Counted from the first letter of the stretch, positions 18,537 through 27,910 are shown. The stretch is 64,000 nt of DNA from Bradyrhizobium jicamae (GCF_018130695.1 NZ_JAFCJX010000012.1:62001-126000), one strand, 5' to 3'. Numbers and translations: made by a program. Notes: generated by a model not told the origin, from the letters alone.

Positions 18537-19127
18537 ATGAACAGCGTCGTCCGCACCATCTCCGTCGACCGCACCGTCTCCGCCGACGATTTCCGCGGCG
18601 CCATGCGTCATCTGACCGGCGGCGTCAGTGTCATCACGGCGGGCCGTGGCCGGGACGTGTCGGGAATGACGGTGACGTCGGTGTCGTCGCTCGCGGTGGA
18701 TCCACCGTCCCTGATCGTCAGCATCAACCGGTCCGCGTCGTCATGGCCGCTGATCCAGCGCCATGGCGCGTTCGGCGTCAACATGCTGACCGCGGATCAG
18801 AGCGACATCGCCGAACGCTTTGCCGGCAAGGGCGGGCTCAAGGGCGTCCAGCGTTTCGCCGGCGCCGAATGGACGACAAGGGCCTCGGGCGTACCGCTGC
18901 TGGTCGGTGCGCTCGCAGCCCTCGACTGCGAGGTCGAGGAGGTCATCGAGCGCCACTCGCACGCGATCGTCATCGGTCGCGTGCTCGATGTAGTGACCTC
19001 GCAGCGATCCGCCGCGCTGGCCTACTGGCACGGCGAATATGTCGCGATCGACCGGGAAGAGGATGCCGCACGGCTGGCCGAGGTCAGCCTGCCGTCGCGC
19101 CATGTCCATGCGCGGGGATTGCGCTAG
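18537..19127 (+). CDS. Flavin reductase for the SsuD system
   Basis: A 196-residue protein of the flavin reductase (HpaC/DIM6-like) family. Conserved LTGGVSVIT near 23-31, GMTVTSVSSLAVDPP and FGVNML segments bind flavin, and a GR-V-D segment lies near the C-terminus. It sits 7 bases after ssuB and most likely supplies reduced FMN to SsuD, in place of an SsuE-type reductase. It ends the operon; no clear terminator follows. Confidence 0.9.
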   Translation: MNSVVRTISVDRTVSADDFRGAMRHLTGGVSVITAGRGRDVSGMTVTSVSSLAVDPPSLIVSINRSASSWPLIQRHGAFGVNMLTADQSDIAERFAGKGGLKGVQRFAGAEWTTRASGVPLLVGALAALDCEVEEVIERHSHAIVIGRVLDVVTSQRSAALAYWHGEYVAIDREEDAARLAEVSLPSRHVHARGLR

Positions 19128-19324
19128 CGCTCTGGTTGTGTCCGGGCAGAAACGTCCAGTTGTTAAACGCCGATTAAGCTTGCAGTCGTGAGCTGCAGAA
19201 TTCACTGAAACTACACCAAACAAGCGAACCTTTCCCCGGATTGTGACGGCCTTCACTCCAGGTTGTAACCCCCTGTGCTAATGGATCAGCTGGGTGTGTA
19301 CGTCAGCATTTTGGTTGGGGACCA

Positions 19325-21868
19325 ATGGCCGTTCGCAGATTGCCGCAAGGGCAAGCCCCTACCGGGGTAGCGCGTCGGCGCTGGCATGAGGAGCGGTCGC
19401 TGCGGAGCGCGATCCGGATGGCCCGCATGGGCTACTGGGAGGCGCACAGCGCCGCCGCAACCGATTTCTGGATATCGCCCGAGTTCGCCGCCTTTTACGA
19501 GTTCGAAACGGTCGACGGCTCGATCTCCATCGCGACGGTTCACGCGCGCTATCTGCCGGAAAGCCGGACGATTCTGGAGGCGCATTACGCGGCCTGCTGG
19601 GTGGAGGGGAAACCCTATGCGGTGCAGGCCAGGCTCCGCAGGCCCGATGGTCGCCTGCTCGACTGCGTCGTGCATGGCGAGCCGGAGTTCGACGCGCTCG
19701 GTCAGGTCTGTCGGGTGTCCGGTATTGTCCGTGACGTCACCGAGGAAACCTCCGCGCTGCGGCGGCTGGCGGAGAGCGAGCAAAAGCTCGCCGATTTTGT
19801 CAGCACCGCTTCGGACTGGTGCTGGGAGAGCGACGTCAATCATCGGCTGCTGCCCTATCCCAAGTTGCTTGACGGCAATGCGGCCTTCCAGACGGTGGCG
19901 GCTGGCGCGAAGGCGCGCTGGGAACTGGCTTATGCACCCGAGGATGCAGAAGGCATGGCGCGGCACCGCGCCGACATGGAAGCCCATCGTCCTTTCCGCG
20001 ACTTCACCTATACGGTGATCGGCCAGGACGGGTCTCGCGTCAGCATCAGCACGAGCGGCAAGCCGATTTACGCCGATGACGGCAGCTTTCTCGGCTATCG
20101 CGGTACGGCCAGCGACATCACCCAGCTCAGGGCGGCGAAGGCACTGCTCGACCAGCGCACGCGCGCGCTGGAGGAAGCCCACCAGCTCGGCAAGATCGGC
20201 ACCTGGAGCTACCGGCTGGATACCGGCCGCACGGTTTGGGCGCCCGAGCTCTACCAGCTTCTCGGTTTCGACCCCGACACGTTCGAGCCGACCGATGAGA
20301 GCGTGAATCGCCAATTCCTGGGCGACGATGCCGACCGTCTCCGCAACGTCCAGAAACGGGTGGTTCGCACCCGAAGGACCGAGGCCACGGATTTGCGCGT
20401 CCTGCACGCGGACGGCACGCCCCGCGATCTGGCTGTCATCTGCAAGGCTGAGGTCGCCCACGACAAGGTCATCGGCATTATCGGCACCGTGCAGGACGTG
20501 ACCGAGCGGAAGGAGGCCGAGCGCCAGCTCGAGCAGCTCGCCTACACCGATCCTTTGACCGGCCTTGCCAATCGCGCGCTGTTCAAGCGCCAGCTCGCGA
20601 CCCTGATCGAGGGCTGTGCCCTCGACGGCCGGGTCGGTGCGCTGCTGCTCATCGACCTCGATCGCTTCAAGGAGGTCAACGATTCCCTCGGCCATGCCGC
20701 CGGCGACGAATTGCTGATCCGCGTGGCCGCTGTGCTGCGGCAGGAGTTGGGGCCGCGTGCCTTCATCGCGCGGCTCGGCGGCGACGAGTTCGCTGTGGTG
20801 GCGGAGGGATGCGACACGTCGGACGCCGCGCTGACCGGGCTTGCCGATCGGCTCATCGGCAGGATGTCCGGCCCCGTCGATCTCACCGAGGGCGAGGCCT
20901 TCGTCGGCGCCACCATCGGCATCGCGCGTCTGCCGGAGCATGGCGCGACGGCGGAGACGGCCGTGCGCAACGCGGATCTGTCGCTCTACATGGCCAAGGA
21001 GGCCGGACGCGGCCGGGCGCAATTGTTCGAGCCGGTCTATGCCCAGGCAGTCGATCAGAGGTTAGATCTCGCGCGTCATCTGCGCCACGCCGTGGAGACC
21101 GGCGCGCTGCATGCACATTACCAACCGCAGGTGGATTTGCGGACCGGTCTCGTCATTGGCTTCGAAGCGCTGCTGCGCTGGACCCATCCCGAGCGCGGGC
21201 CGATCTCACCGGAGGAGTTCATCCCGATCGCCGAAAGCTCCGGGCTCATCGTCGATCTCGGTCTGTGGGTGCTGCGCGAAGCGTGTCGTCAGGGCCGTGC
21301 CTGGCTGGACGCCGGATTGCCGCGGCGCTCCGTGTCGGTCAACGTCTCGCCGGCGCAGATCTGGAGCGTGGATTTCGAGGCGTCCGTCGCGGCCGTGCTG
21401 GCGGAGACCGGCTTTCCGCCGGAGCTATTGTGCCTGGAGCTGACCGAGAGCCTGTTCGTGGATCATACCGAGCAGCGCATCAGCCGCACGCTGACGGCGC
21501 TCTCCGCGCTCGGCGCCCGGCTGGCGCTGGACGATTTTGGCTCGGGCTATTCCTCGCTCGGCTATCTAACGCGCCTGCCTTTCGACCGGCTCAAGGTAGA
21601 TCGGGCCTTCGTGGATGGCATTTCCACCGCACCCGACAAGCGCAAGCTGCTCGGCGGCATCATCGCCCTTGCGCATGGGCTCGGCATGACTGTGGTGGCG
21701 GAGGGCGCCGAACTGCCGGCCGAACTCGACGTGCTCGGCGGGCTCGATTGTGACGTGGTGCAGGGCTTCGTCTTTTCCCAGCCGGTCGCGCCCGACAAGG
21801 CGCCGCTGGTGGCCGTCCGCATCGAGCGCGAGGCGTACGAAATACAGCGGAAACGGGCTGGCCTCTAA
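19325..21868 (+). CDS. PAS-GGDEF-EAL cyclic-di-GMP protein
   Basis: An 847-residue protein without obvious membrane segments. Two or three PAS-like domains occupy about residues 30-390. A GGDEF domain follows with intact LGGDEF near 485, and an EAL domain with EALLRW, NVSPAQ, LELTES, DDFGSGYSS, LKVDRAF and VAEGAE. All of these residues are needed for phosphodiesterase activity. No RxxD inhibitory site lies 5 residues before GGDEF. It can make or break c-di-GMP, with the PAS domains as sensors. It is monocistronic, between ssu and the flagellar block, and may influence motility. Confidence 0.93.
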   Translation: MAVRRLPQGQAPTGVARRRWHEERSLRSAIRMARMGYWEAHSAAATDFWISPEFAAFYEFETVDGSISIATVHARYLPESRTILEAHYAACWVEGKPYAVQARLRRPDGRLLDCVVHGEPEFDALGQVCRVSGIVRDVTEETSALRRLAESEQKLADFVSTASDWCWESDVNHRLLPYPKLLDGNAAFQTVAAGAKARWELAYAPEDAEGMARHRADMEAHRPFRDFTYTVIGQDGSRVSISTSGKPIYADDGSFLGYRGTASDITQLRAAKALLDQRTRALEEAHQLGKIGTWSYRLDTGRTVWAPELYQLLGFDPDTFEPTDESVNRQFLGDDADRLRNVQKRVVRTRRTEATDLRVLHADGTPRDLAVICKAEVAHDKVIGIIGTVQDVTERKEAERQLEQLAYTDPLTGLANRALFKRQLATLIEGCALDGRVGALLLIDLDRFKEVNDSLGHAAGDELLIRVAAVLRQELGPRAFIARLGGDEFAVVAEGCDTSDAALTGLADRLIGRMSGPVDLTEGEAFVGATIGIARLPEHGATAETAVRNADLSLYMAKEAGRGRAQLFEPVYAQAVDQRLDLARHLRHAVETGALHAHYQPQVDLRTGLVIGFEALLRWTHPERGPISPEEFIPIAESSGLIVDLGLWVLREACRQGRAWLDAGLPRRSVSVNVSPAQIWSVDFEASVAAVLAETGFPPELLCLELTESLFVDHTEQRISRTLTALSALGARLALDDFGSGYSSLGYLTRLPFDRLKVDRAFVDGISTAPDKRKLLGGIIALAHGLGMTVVAEGAELPAELDVLGGLDCDVVQGFVFSQPVAPDKAPLVAVRIEREAYEIQRKRAGL

Positions 21869-21985
21869 CGCGTGATGAAGATTCATGCGGCGAAGCAGCG
21901 CGGCAACGTCGGGTGTGGTGTTTTTCCGAGCGACGGGCTACGCATCGCTCTGAGATGAGATTTCTTCTCGGAGACTAACGGCTTG

Positions 21986-22141
21986 ATGAAGCGCGTGGGA
22001 ACCTGGCTGTTCTATGCCGTTGGCGCGGTCGCGGTCGCCTATCTGGCGCTCTACGCCTATGCGATGTTCACCGGCCGCGATATGACGCCAGGCGATCCCA
22101 TCCACATCTTCCGCAAGCCCGACGCGCCGAGCTATTCCTGA
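21986..22141 (+). CDS. Small single-pass membrane protein
   Basis: A 51-residue protein. One membrane segment (about 6-28) follows a basic MKRVG start, with a short polar tail RDMTPGDPIHIFRKPDAPSY. Composition and orientation look genuine, and it closely precedes a hairpin at 22150-22172. The family is not recognised. The downstream neighbour is convergent. Confidence 0.6.
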   Translation: MKRVGTWLFYAVGAVAVAYLALYAYAMFTGRDMTPGDPIHIFRKPDAPSYS

Positions 22142-22149
22142 AAATGAAT

Positions 22150-22172
22150 CGGGCCGGACGAGGTCCGGCCCG
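22150..22172. terminator. Hairpin between convergent genes
   Basis: CGGGCCGGAC and GTCCGGCCCG form a perfect 10-bp stem with a 3-base loop. It lies between the plus-strand small membrane gene and the minus-strand flbD stop at 22200. There is no strong T-run, but the position suits a shared terminator. Confidence 0.55.
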
Positions 22173-22199
22173 CTGTGATTGTCGGTGTGGCGGCGCGCG

Positions 22200-23579
22200 T
22201 TATCCGGCCATCCGCTGGTAGTCCGGCGCGCCGTTGCCGGCGGGCGTGATTGGGATGCCGCCGTCGGCATATTCGTTCAGCTTGTTGCGTAGCGTGCGGA
22301 TCGAGATGCCGAGGATGTTGGCGGCATGGGTCCGGTTGCCGAGGCAATGCTTCAGCGTCTCCAGGATCAGATCGCGCTCGACATCGGCCACCGTGCGGCC
22401 GACCATGGCGCGGGTCACCTGCTCCGCGGCGAGGGTTGCATGCGCCACGGCGGGAGCAGTCTTGGCGAGGTCGAGACGATCGCCATCCGGGGTGATGATC
22501 GCGTCCGCGCCGATCTCGTCGCCCTGCGCCATCAGCACCGCGCGATGGATGGTGTTCTCGAGCTCGCGGACGTTGCCCTGCCAGCGGTTCGAGGTCAGCA
22601 CCTTGCGCGCTTCGTCGGAGATCGGACGCACCGGCACGCCGTTGGCGTCGGCATATTTCTTGGCGAAATGCTGCGACAGTTCGAGGATGTCGGCCGGACG
22701 ATCGCGCAGCGCGGGGATCTTGAGGTTGACCACGTTGAGGCGGAACAGCAGGTCCTCGCGGAAGGTGCCTTCGCGGACCGCTTCCGAGAGATTGCGGTTC
22801 GAGGTCGCGATGATGCGGATATCGACGGGCACCGGCTTGGTGCCGCCGACGCGATCGATCACGCGCTCCTGGATCGCGCGCAGCAGTTTCGATTGCAGGC
22901 GGACATCCATCTCCGAGATTTCGTCGAGCAGCAGAGTGCCGCCGGTCGCTTCCTCGAACTTGCCGATGCGGCGGGCGATGGCGCCGGTGAAGGCGCCCTT
23001 CTCATGGCCGAACAGTTCGGACTCCAGCAGATGCTCGGGGATCGCAGCGCAGTTGATCGAGATGAACGGGCGCTTGGCGCGGGCCGAGCGCGAGTGGACG
23101 TAGCGCGCCAGCACTTCCTTGCCGGTGCCGGACTCGCCGGTGACCATCACCGAGGCATCCGAGCCCGCGATCTGCTGCGCGAGCTTGATCACCTTGCCCA
23201 TCGCCTCGTCGCGCCAGACGAGATCGCGGGCGTCGTTGGCGACCGCCGCCAGCACCGCGGCGATCAGCTCGGGATCGGGCGGCAGCGGGATGTATTCCTT
23301 GGCGCCGGCGTGGATCGCCGCGACCGCGGCGCGGGCGTCGTTGGAGATGCCGCAAGCCACGATCGGCACATGGATATGCTCGGCTTCGAGCCGCATCACG
23401 AGGTCGCGGATGTCGAGGTTGACGTCGACCAGCAGCAGATCGGCGCCCTTGCCGCCGCGCAGCACGGCCATCGCCTGTTCGGCGGCTTCGGCGTGGGTCA
23501 CGGAGGCGCCGTTGTCCATCGCGATCTTGGTGGCGGTCGTGAGCTGGCCCTTCAATGTGCCAACGATGAGAAGCCGCAT
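22200..23579 (-). CDS. flbD: Sigma-54-dependent flagellar regulator FlbD
   Basis: A 459-residue NtrC-family protein. It has a receiver-like domain (1-115), an AAA+ domain with GESGTGKE and the sigma-54 contact loop GAFTGA, and a C-terminal Fis-type helix-turn-helix (HCLGNRTHAANILGISIRTL). The receiver lacks the acidic pair after the first strand (RLLIVGTLKG), as in Caulobacter FlbD, though Asp52 remains. It activates late flagellar genes with RpoN. Last in the run fliF-fliG-fliH-fliN-flbD. Confidence 0.94.
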   Translation of the reverse strand: MRLLIVGTLKGQLTTATKIAMDNGASVTHAEAAEQAMAVLRGGKGADLLLVDVNLDIRDLVMRLEAEHIHVPIVACGISNDARAAVAAIHAGAKEYIPLPPDPELIAAVLAAVANDARDLVWRDEAMGKVIKLAQQIAGSDASVMVTGESGTGKEVLARYVHSRSARAKRPFISINCAAIPEHLLESELFGHEKGAFTGAIARRIGKFEEATGGTLLLDEISEMDVRLQSKLLRAIQERVIDRVGGTKPVPVDIRIIATSNRNLSEAVREGTFREDLLFRLNVVNLKIPALRDRPADILELSQHFAKKYADANGVPVRPISDEARKVLTSNRWQGNVRELENTIHRAVLMAQGDEIGADAIITPDGDRLDLAKTAPAVAHATLAAEQVTRAMVGRTVADVERDLILETLKHCLGNRTHAANILGISIRTLRNKLNEYADGGIPITPAGNGAPDYQRMAG

Positions 23580-23631
23580 GATGATCTCCTGTTCGTCCTG
23601 TCGCGCCAGTCAGGCGCGCCCGCGTTAGATG

Positions 23632-23982
23632 TTAAGAGCGTTCTGCCTTGATGATTTCGGTCATGGTCACGCCAAGCTTGTCTTCCACCAGCACCACTTC
23701 GCCGCGCGCCACCAGGCGGTTGTTGACATAGATGTCGATGGCTTCACCGACGCGGCGGTCGAGCTCCAGCACGGTGCCGGGCCCGAGCTTCAGCAGGTCG
23801 CCGACGTCCATCTTGGAGCGGCCGAGCACGGCCGAGACCTGCACCGGCACGTCGAACACGGCCTCGAGGTCGGCGGCAATGCGCGAGGCGTTTTCGTCCT
23901 CGTTGTAGCCGATGTCGTCGATCGACGGAGCGTCGGCCGAGTTGAGGTCGGGAAGCGGGACGTGCGGGTCAGTGCCGGTCAT
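23632..23982 (-). CDS. fliN: Flagellar motor switch protein FliN
   Basis: A 116-residue protein. An acidic variable N-terminal third precedes the SpoA/FliN domain, with the conserved SAVLGRSKMDVGDLLKLGPG and VELDRRVGEAIDIYVNN-type segments. It forms the C-ring with FliG and FliM and binds the export apparatus through FliH. It lies 21 bases after fliH and 52 before flbD. Confidence 0.93.
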   Translation of the reverse strand: MTGTDPHVPLPDLNSADAPSIDDIGYNEDENASRIAADLEAVFDVPVQVSAVLGRSKMDVGDLLKLGPGTVLELDRRVGEAIDIYVNNRLVARGEVVLVEDKLGVTMTEIIKAERS

Positions 23983-24003
23983 GGTTCAGTCCTCTCGGCC
24001 CCC

Positions 24004-24627
24004 TCAGCTGGCCTGATTGCGGGACGCCAGATAGCGCCCCACGAGTTCGTTGATCTTGGTCTCGATCGCCGCGCGCTCCAGCACCACGCCGCCGTCGGCC
24101 CATTCGATCCGGCAGTCGCCGGTGGCAATGGTCGGCTCGGCCAGGATGACGAGGCGGCCCTGGAAGCCGCTATGCGCGGCCATCCGCTCGATGGCTTCGC
24201 GCGCGCCTTCGTAGAGCGCATCGTTGATGCGGACCACCAGATGCGGCGTCTCGACCAGATGCGAGAAGCAGTCGCTGACCAGCGCGGTGATCTCGCCGAG
24301 CGGCTCGCGGGCGATCAGCTCGGTGCAGAGCTTTCGTGCGACCGCGACCGCGACGTCGACCGCCTCGGTCTCCATCCGCGTCTCGATCCCGGCAAAGCGC
24401 GCCGCGATGCCCTGGATCGAAACCTTGATCTCCTCCAGCGCGAGCGCCTGGCGGCGGTCGCTCTCGACCTTGGCCTCGCGCTGCGCGGCATCGTAGCCGG
24501 CGCGATAGGCGCGGGCCTCGGCGTCGGCGATCTTCTGCGCGATCTCGGCCGGCGTCGCCGCGGGCGCGCGCGACTTGTCGGGAGCTGCGAAGTCGGTGTC
24601 GAACAGGAATTTCGCGGGCGCGGCCAT
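24004..24627 (-). CDS. fliH: Flagellar assembly protein FliH
   Basis: A 207-residue protein in the fliH position. It is Ala/Glu-rich with a coiled-coil region (about 35-75) and a C-terminal domain ending in an acidic to hydrophobic pattern (IEWADGGVVLERAAIETKIN). FliH regulates the FliI export ATPase. The ATG overlaps the fliG stop. Primary sequence is weakly conserved in this family, so the call leans on context. Confidence 0.82.
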   Translation of the reverse strand: MAAPAKFLFDTDFAAPDKSRAPAATPAEIAQKIADAEARAYRAGYDAAQREAKVESDRRQALALEEIKVSIQGIAARFAGIETRMETEAVDVAVAVARKLCTELIAREPLGEITALVSDCFSHLVETPHLVVRINDALYEGAREAIERMAAHSGFQGRLVILAEPTIATGDCRIEWADGGVVLERAAIETKINELVGRYLASRNQAS

Positions 24628-25709
24628 CAGTACACCAGCTCGTCGTCGGCGCGGTTCTTGGTCAGGGTGATCTCGCCACGCGCGGCCATGTCCTTGGCGA
24701 GGTTGACGAGCAGCGCCTGCGCCTCGTCGACGTCGCGCAGCCGCACCGGGCCCATCGCCGCCATGTCGTCCAGCAGCATCTTGCCGGCGCGCGAGGACAT
24801 GTTGCCGAGGAAGAAGCTGCGGACCTCCTCGTTGGCGCTCTTCAGCGCCACCGCGAGCTTGTCCTTGTCGACGTTGCGCATCAGCGTCTGCGCCGAGCCG
24901 GCGTCGAGCTTGATCAGATCGTCGAAGGTGAACATCAGCGCCTTGATGCGCTCGGCCGATTCCCGGTTTTCCTCCTCCAGCGAGGTGATGAAACGGGTTT
25001 CGGTCTGGCGGTCGAAATTGTTGAAGATTTCCGCCATCACCTCATGGGCGTCGCGGCGGCGGGTCTGCGACAGGTTGGACATGAATTCGGTGCGCAGCGT
25101 CTGCTCGACGCGCTCGATCACTTCCTTCTGCACCGCCTCCATCCGCAGCATGCGCCCGACCACGTCGAGCGCGATGTCCTCGGGCAGGATCGCCAGCACG
25201 CGCGCGGCATGCTCCGGCTTCAGCTTCGACAGCACCACGGCGATGGTCTGCGGGTACTCGTTCTTGAGGTAGTTGGCGAGCACCTCTTCCTGCACGTTGG
25301 AGAGCTTCTCCCACATGTTGCGGCCGGCGGGACCGCGGATCTCGTCCATGATGCCGGTGACGCGCTCGGCCGGCAGGTATTGCTGCAGCAGCCGCTCGGT
25401 GGCGTCGAAATTGCCCATCAGCGCGCCGGAGGCCGACATGCGGGAGACGAATTCCAGCAGCAGGTCCTCGACCACCTCGGCCTCGACCGTGCCGAGCGTC
25501 GACATGTGAATCGAGAGGTCGCGCACCTCGTCGTCGTCGAGCTGGGCCCAGACTTTGCCGCCATACTGCTCGCCGAGCGCCAGCATCAGGATCGCCGCGC
25601 GTTTCGGACCGGGCAACGGCTTGCCCTTGGGACGATTGCCCTGCCGGCCCGCCAGCGTGGAGAGCACGGTCGAGATGTCATTGGCGTTGACGTTCTGCGG
25701 TACGGCCAT
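24627..25709 (-). CDS. fliG: Flagellar motor switch protein FliG
   Basis: A 360-residue protein of normal FliG length. The GPKRAAILMLALGE start and the EHAARVLAILPEDI and RVEQTL segments mark the N-terminal and middle domains. The C-terminal charged torque helix (SAQTLMRNVDKDKLAVALK) follows. It couples stator force to rotor. One base separates its start from the fliF stop. Confidence 0.96.
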   Translation of the reverse strand: MAVPQNVNANDISTVLSTLAGRQGNRPKGKPLPGPKRAAILMLALGEQYGGKVWAQLDDDEVRDLSIHMSTLGTVEAEVVEDLLLEFVSRMSASGALMGNFDATERLLQQYLPAERVTGIMDEIRGPAGRNMWEKLSNVQEEVLANYLKNEYPQTIAVVLSKLKPEHAARVLAILPEDIALDVVGRMLRMEAVQKEVIERVEQTLRTEFMSNLSQTRRRDAHEVMAEIFNNFDRQTETRFITSLEEENRESAERIKALMFTFDDLIKLDAGSAQTLMRNVDKDKLAVALKSANEEVRSFFLGNMSSRAGKMLLDDMAAMGPVRLRDVDEAQALLVNLAKDMAARGEITLTKNRADDELVY

Positions 25710-25710
25710 T

Positions 25711-27384
25711 TCAGGTCTCGGCGGGTTCGCTCAACCATTGACGGACAATGGCGGCGGTCTCGTTCGGATTGCGTTCGGCCAGTTCGCCGACCCGGTGCAC
25801 GGCCTGGGCGTGGACCTGGCCCTGGATCTGGGCGACGTCGATCGCCGTTGCGGCGGCGCTGCCGCCCGGCAGCATGACCTGGCCAGATCCGCCGGCGCCG
25901 TCGGCCTGCGCGCTGCCATCGGCGAGTGCCGGCACGGCCTGGCCGGTCAGCGCGGGGATCACTTCGGAAGCCAGGATGCGCTTGACCAGCGGGCGGATCA
26001 CCATGAACAGCACGACCAGGCCGAGCAGCATCATCACGCCGAGCTCGATGACGTACATCACGTCATCCTTGGTGAACTGCAGCATGCCGAGGAAGCCGGT
26101 CGGCTCGTTGAGCGGGGCGACGGCCGGCGGCTCGGCGAAGCGGAGGTTGACCACCTCGACCTGGTCGCCGCGCTTCTGGTCGAAGCCGATCGCCGAGCGC
26201 ACCAGGGCAGCGATCCGATCGAGCTGCTCCTTGTTGCGGTCCTGGTAGACCATCTCGCCCTTTTCATTCTTCGAATAGGCGCCGTCGACCAGCACCGCGA
26301 CCGAGATCCGGTTGACGCGGCCGGCTTCGGTCACCTCGGTCTTGGTGGTGCGGGAGATCTCGTAATTGTTGGTCTCTTCGCTCTTCTTGCTCTGGTCTTT
26401 GGCGCGGACGGCGGAGTCGCCCTGGTTGCCGGGCAGCTCGTTGTTGACGGTGACCTGGCCGGAATTGTCGGCGGTGAGGCTCGATTCCTCGCGGGTCTGG
26501 GTCGAGCGCAGCACGCGGCCTTCGGGATCGAACTTGTCGGAGGTCTGGGTGATCTTGTTGTAGTCGAAATCGGCCGCGACCTTGACCCGCGCGCGGCCGG
26601 CGCCGACGACCGAGGAGACGATCTCCTCGACCTGCTTCTGGGTCCGCTTCTCGAAGGCGGTGCGGCGCTCGTCGCCGACCGCGCTCTCGGCGTCGGTGGC
26701 GGCGCCATCGGCGAGCAGCTGGCCGGCCTCGTCGACGATCGAGACGCGCTGCGGCTTCAGCCCGTTGACGGCGGAGGCGACGACGTGGCGGATTGCGCGG
26801 ATCTGTTGCGGCTCCAGCGCGCCGCGCACCCGCACCACGATCGAGGCCGACGGCTCCGGCGTCTCGCGGGCGAACAGCGGCCGCTCCGGCAGCACCAGAT
26901 GGACGCGCGCGGCCTGGACGCGGTCGATGGCGCGGATGGTGCGGGCGAGCTCGCCTTCCAGGGCGCGCAGGTGATTGATGTTCTGCACGAAGCTCGTGGT
27001 GCCAAGCGCGTCCGACTTGTCGAAGATCTCGTAGCCGACCCCGCCGCCCTTGGGCATGCCGCCCTCGGCGAGCTTCATGCGCAGCCGCGTCACCTTGTCC
27101 TTCGGCACCATGATGACCGCGCCTTCATTGCGCAGCTCGAACGGAATCGCCTGGCGCTCCAGTTCCTTGATGATGCCGGACGAATCTTCGGTGGAGAGAT
27201 CGGTGAACAGGGTGGTCATCTGCGGCGTGGTGACGCGCATGATGACGAACGCAAAAAAGCCGATCAGGGCGGCAGTGACGGCCACCATGGCCGCAAGGCG
27301 GGCAGCGCCAAGACCTCTCAGGAAAGCAACCAGACCTTGCACCAACGGCCCCCAGGGATTCGGCCCCCAAGGCCGACTGGGCAA
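25711..27384 (-). CDS. fliF: Flagellar MS-ring protein FliF
   Basis: A 557-residue protein. It has two membrane segments, near residues 30-50 and 440-465, with the ring-building YscJ/FliF domains between. GGVGYEIFDKSDALGTTSF and RARVHLVLPERPLF-type motifs are present, and the cytoplasmic tail binds FliG. The start is uncertain: TTG at 27384, or GTG at 27342, which would begin nearer the first membrane segment. Head of the fliF-flbD run. Confidence 0.95.
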   Translation of the reverse strand: MPSRPWGPNPWGPLVQGLVAFLRGLGAARLAAMVAVTAALIGFFAFVIMRVTTPQMTTLFTDLSTEDSSGIIKELERQAIPFELRNEGAVIMVPKDKVTRLRMKLAEGGMPKGGGVGYEIFDKSDALGTTSFVQNINHLRALEGELARTIRAIDRVQAARVHLVLPERPLFARETPEPSASIVVRVRGALEPQQIRAIRHVVASAVNGLKPQRVSIVDEAGQLLADGAATDAESAVGDERRTAFEKRTQKQVEEIVSSVVGAGRARVKVAADFDYNKITQTSDKFDPEGRVLRSTQTREESSLTADNSGQVTVNNELPGNQGDSAVRAKDQSKKSEETNNYEISRTTKTEVTEAGRVNRISVAVLVDGAYSKNEKGEMVYQDRNKEQLDRIAALVRSAIGFDQKRGDQVEVVNLRFAEPPAVAPLNEPTGFLGMLQFTKDDVMYVIELGVMMLLGLVVLFMVIRPLVKRILASEVIPALTGQAVPALADGSAQADGAGGSGQVMLPGGSAAATAIDVAQIQGQVHAQAVHRVGELAERNPNETAAIVRQWLSEPAET

Positions 27385-27409
27385 TTATTGCCTAGGTGAT
27401 GGTTTCCAT

Positions 27410-27428
27410 ATGGTTAACGAGAGTTAAC
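27410..27428 (-). promoter_or_regulatory. CtrA-like site upstream of fliF
   Basis: Read on the minus strand this is GTTAACTCTCGTTAACCAT: two TTAAC half-sites, the second extending to TTAACCAT, 26-44 bases ahead of the fliF TTG. CtrA classically binds TTAA-N7-TTAA; here the gap is 6. The adjacent gene encodes a SciP-like CtrA modulator, which strengthens the idea that the cell-cycle regulator controls fliF. Confidence 0.5.
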
Positions 27429-27454
27429 GGCGGTAGCAAAATGCCAACATGAAG

Positions 27455-27485
27455 AAAACCGGCTTCGCGGGGCGAGGCCGGTTTT
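27455..27485 (-). terminator. Rho-independent terminator of the sciP-like gene
   Basis: AAAACCGGC and GCCGGTTTT form a stem with a GC-rich loop. On the minus strand the second arm ends in TTTTCTTC. It lies 30 bases past the DUF1153 gene stop and upstream of fliF. Confidence 0.75.
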
Positions 27486-27515
27486 CATCAAATGCCGTAG
27501 GTTTTCGGGGGCGGC

Positions 27516-27791
27516 TTACTGCCGATACTGCTGGATGCGGGTGGTGCGCAATCCGGCCAGACCGTGCTGGTCGATCGAGAACTGCCAGGACAGGAATTCG
27601 TCGACGGTCAGCGTGTAGCGGCTGCAGGCTTCCTCGAGGGAAAGCAGGCCGCCGCGGACGGCAGCAACGACTTCGGCCTTGCGGCGGATCACCCACCGTT
27701 TGGTTCCGGGTGCCGGCAAATCTGCGATGGTCAACGGGCTGCCGTCAGGCCCGATGACGTACTTCACCCTCGGGCGATGGGGTTCTGTCAT
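27516..27791 (-). CDS. sciP: SciP-like CtrA inhibitor (DUF1153)
   Basis: A 91-residue protein. The sequence VKYVIGPDGSPLTIADLPAP followed by a helix-turn-helix rich in Arg/Lys is the DUF1153 signature. The family includes Caulobacter SciP, which binds CtrA and blocks its activation of target genes. I took the ATG at 27791, with a few residues of open frame before it that are not family-like. It lies between flgD and fliF on the same strand with its own terminator. Confidence 0.85.
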   Translation of the reverse strand: MTEPHRPRVKYVIGPDGSPLTIADLPAPGTKRWVIRRKAEVVAAVRGGLLSLEEACSRYTLTVDEFLSWQFSIDQHGLAGLRTTRIQQYRQ

Positions 27792-27910
27792 GGCGTACTC
27801 ACAAACTCTCAACCACTGAACTCACAGGATGGAAGCTACGCCGTCCGGCTTAAAATTTGCCTAAACCCAAGGCTTCAATACGACTCTCGTTTATATGGCC
27901 GGGAACGCGA

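Noticed and set aside
23629..27399. Long plus-strand frames opposite the fliN-fliF genes (547 and 614 codons)
   Set aside because: Antisense shadows of well-identified flagellar genes; no ribosome sites or protein families.
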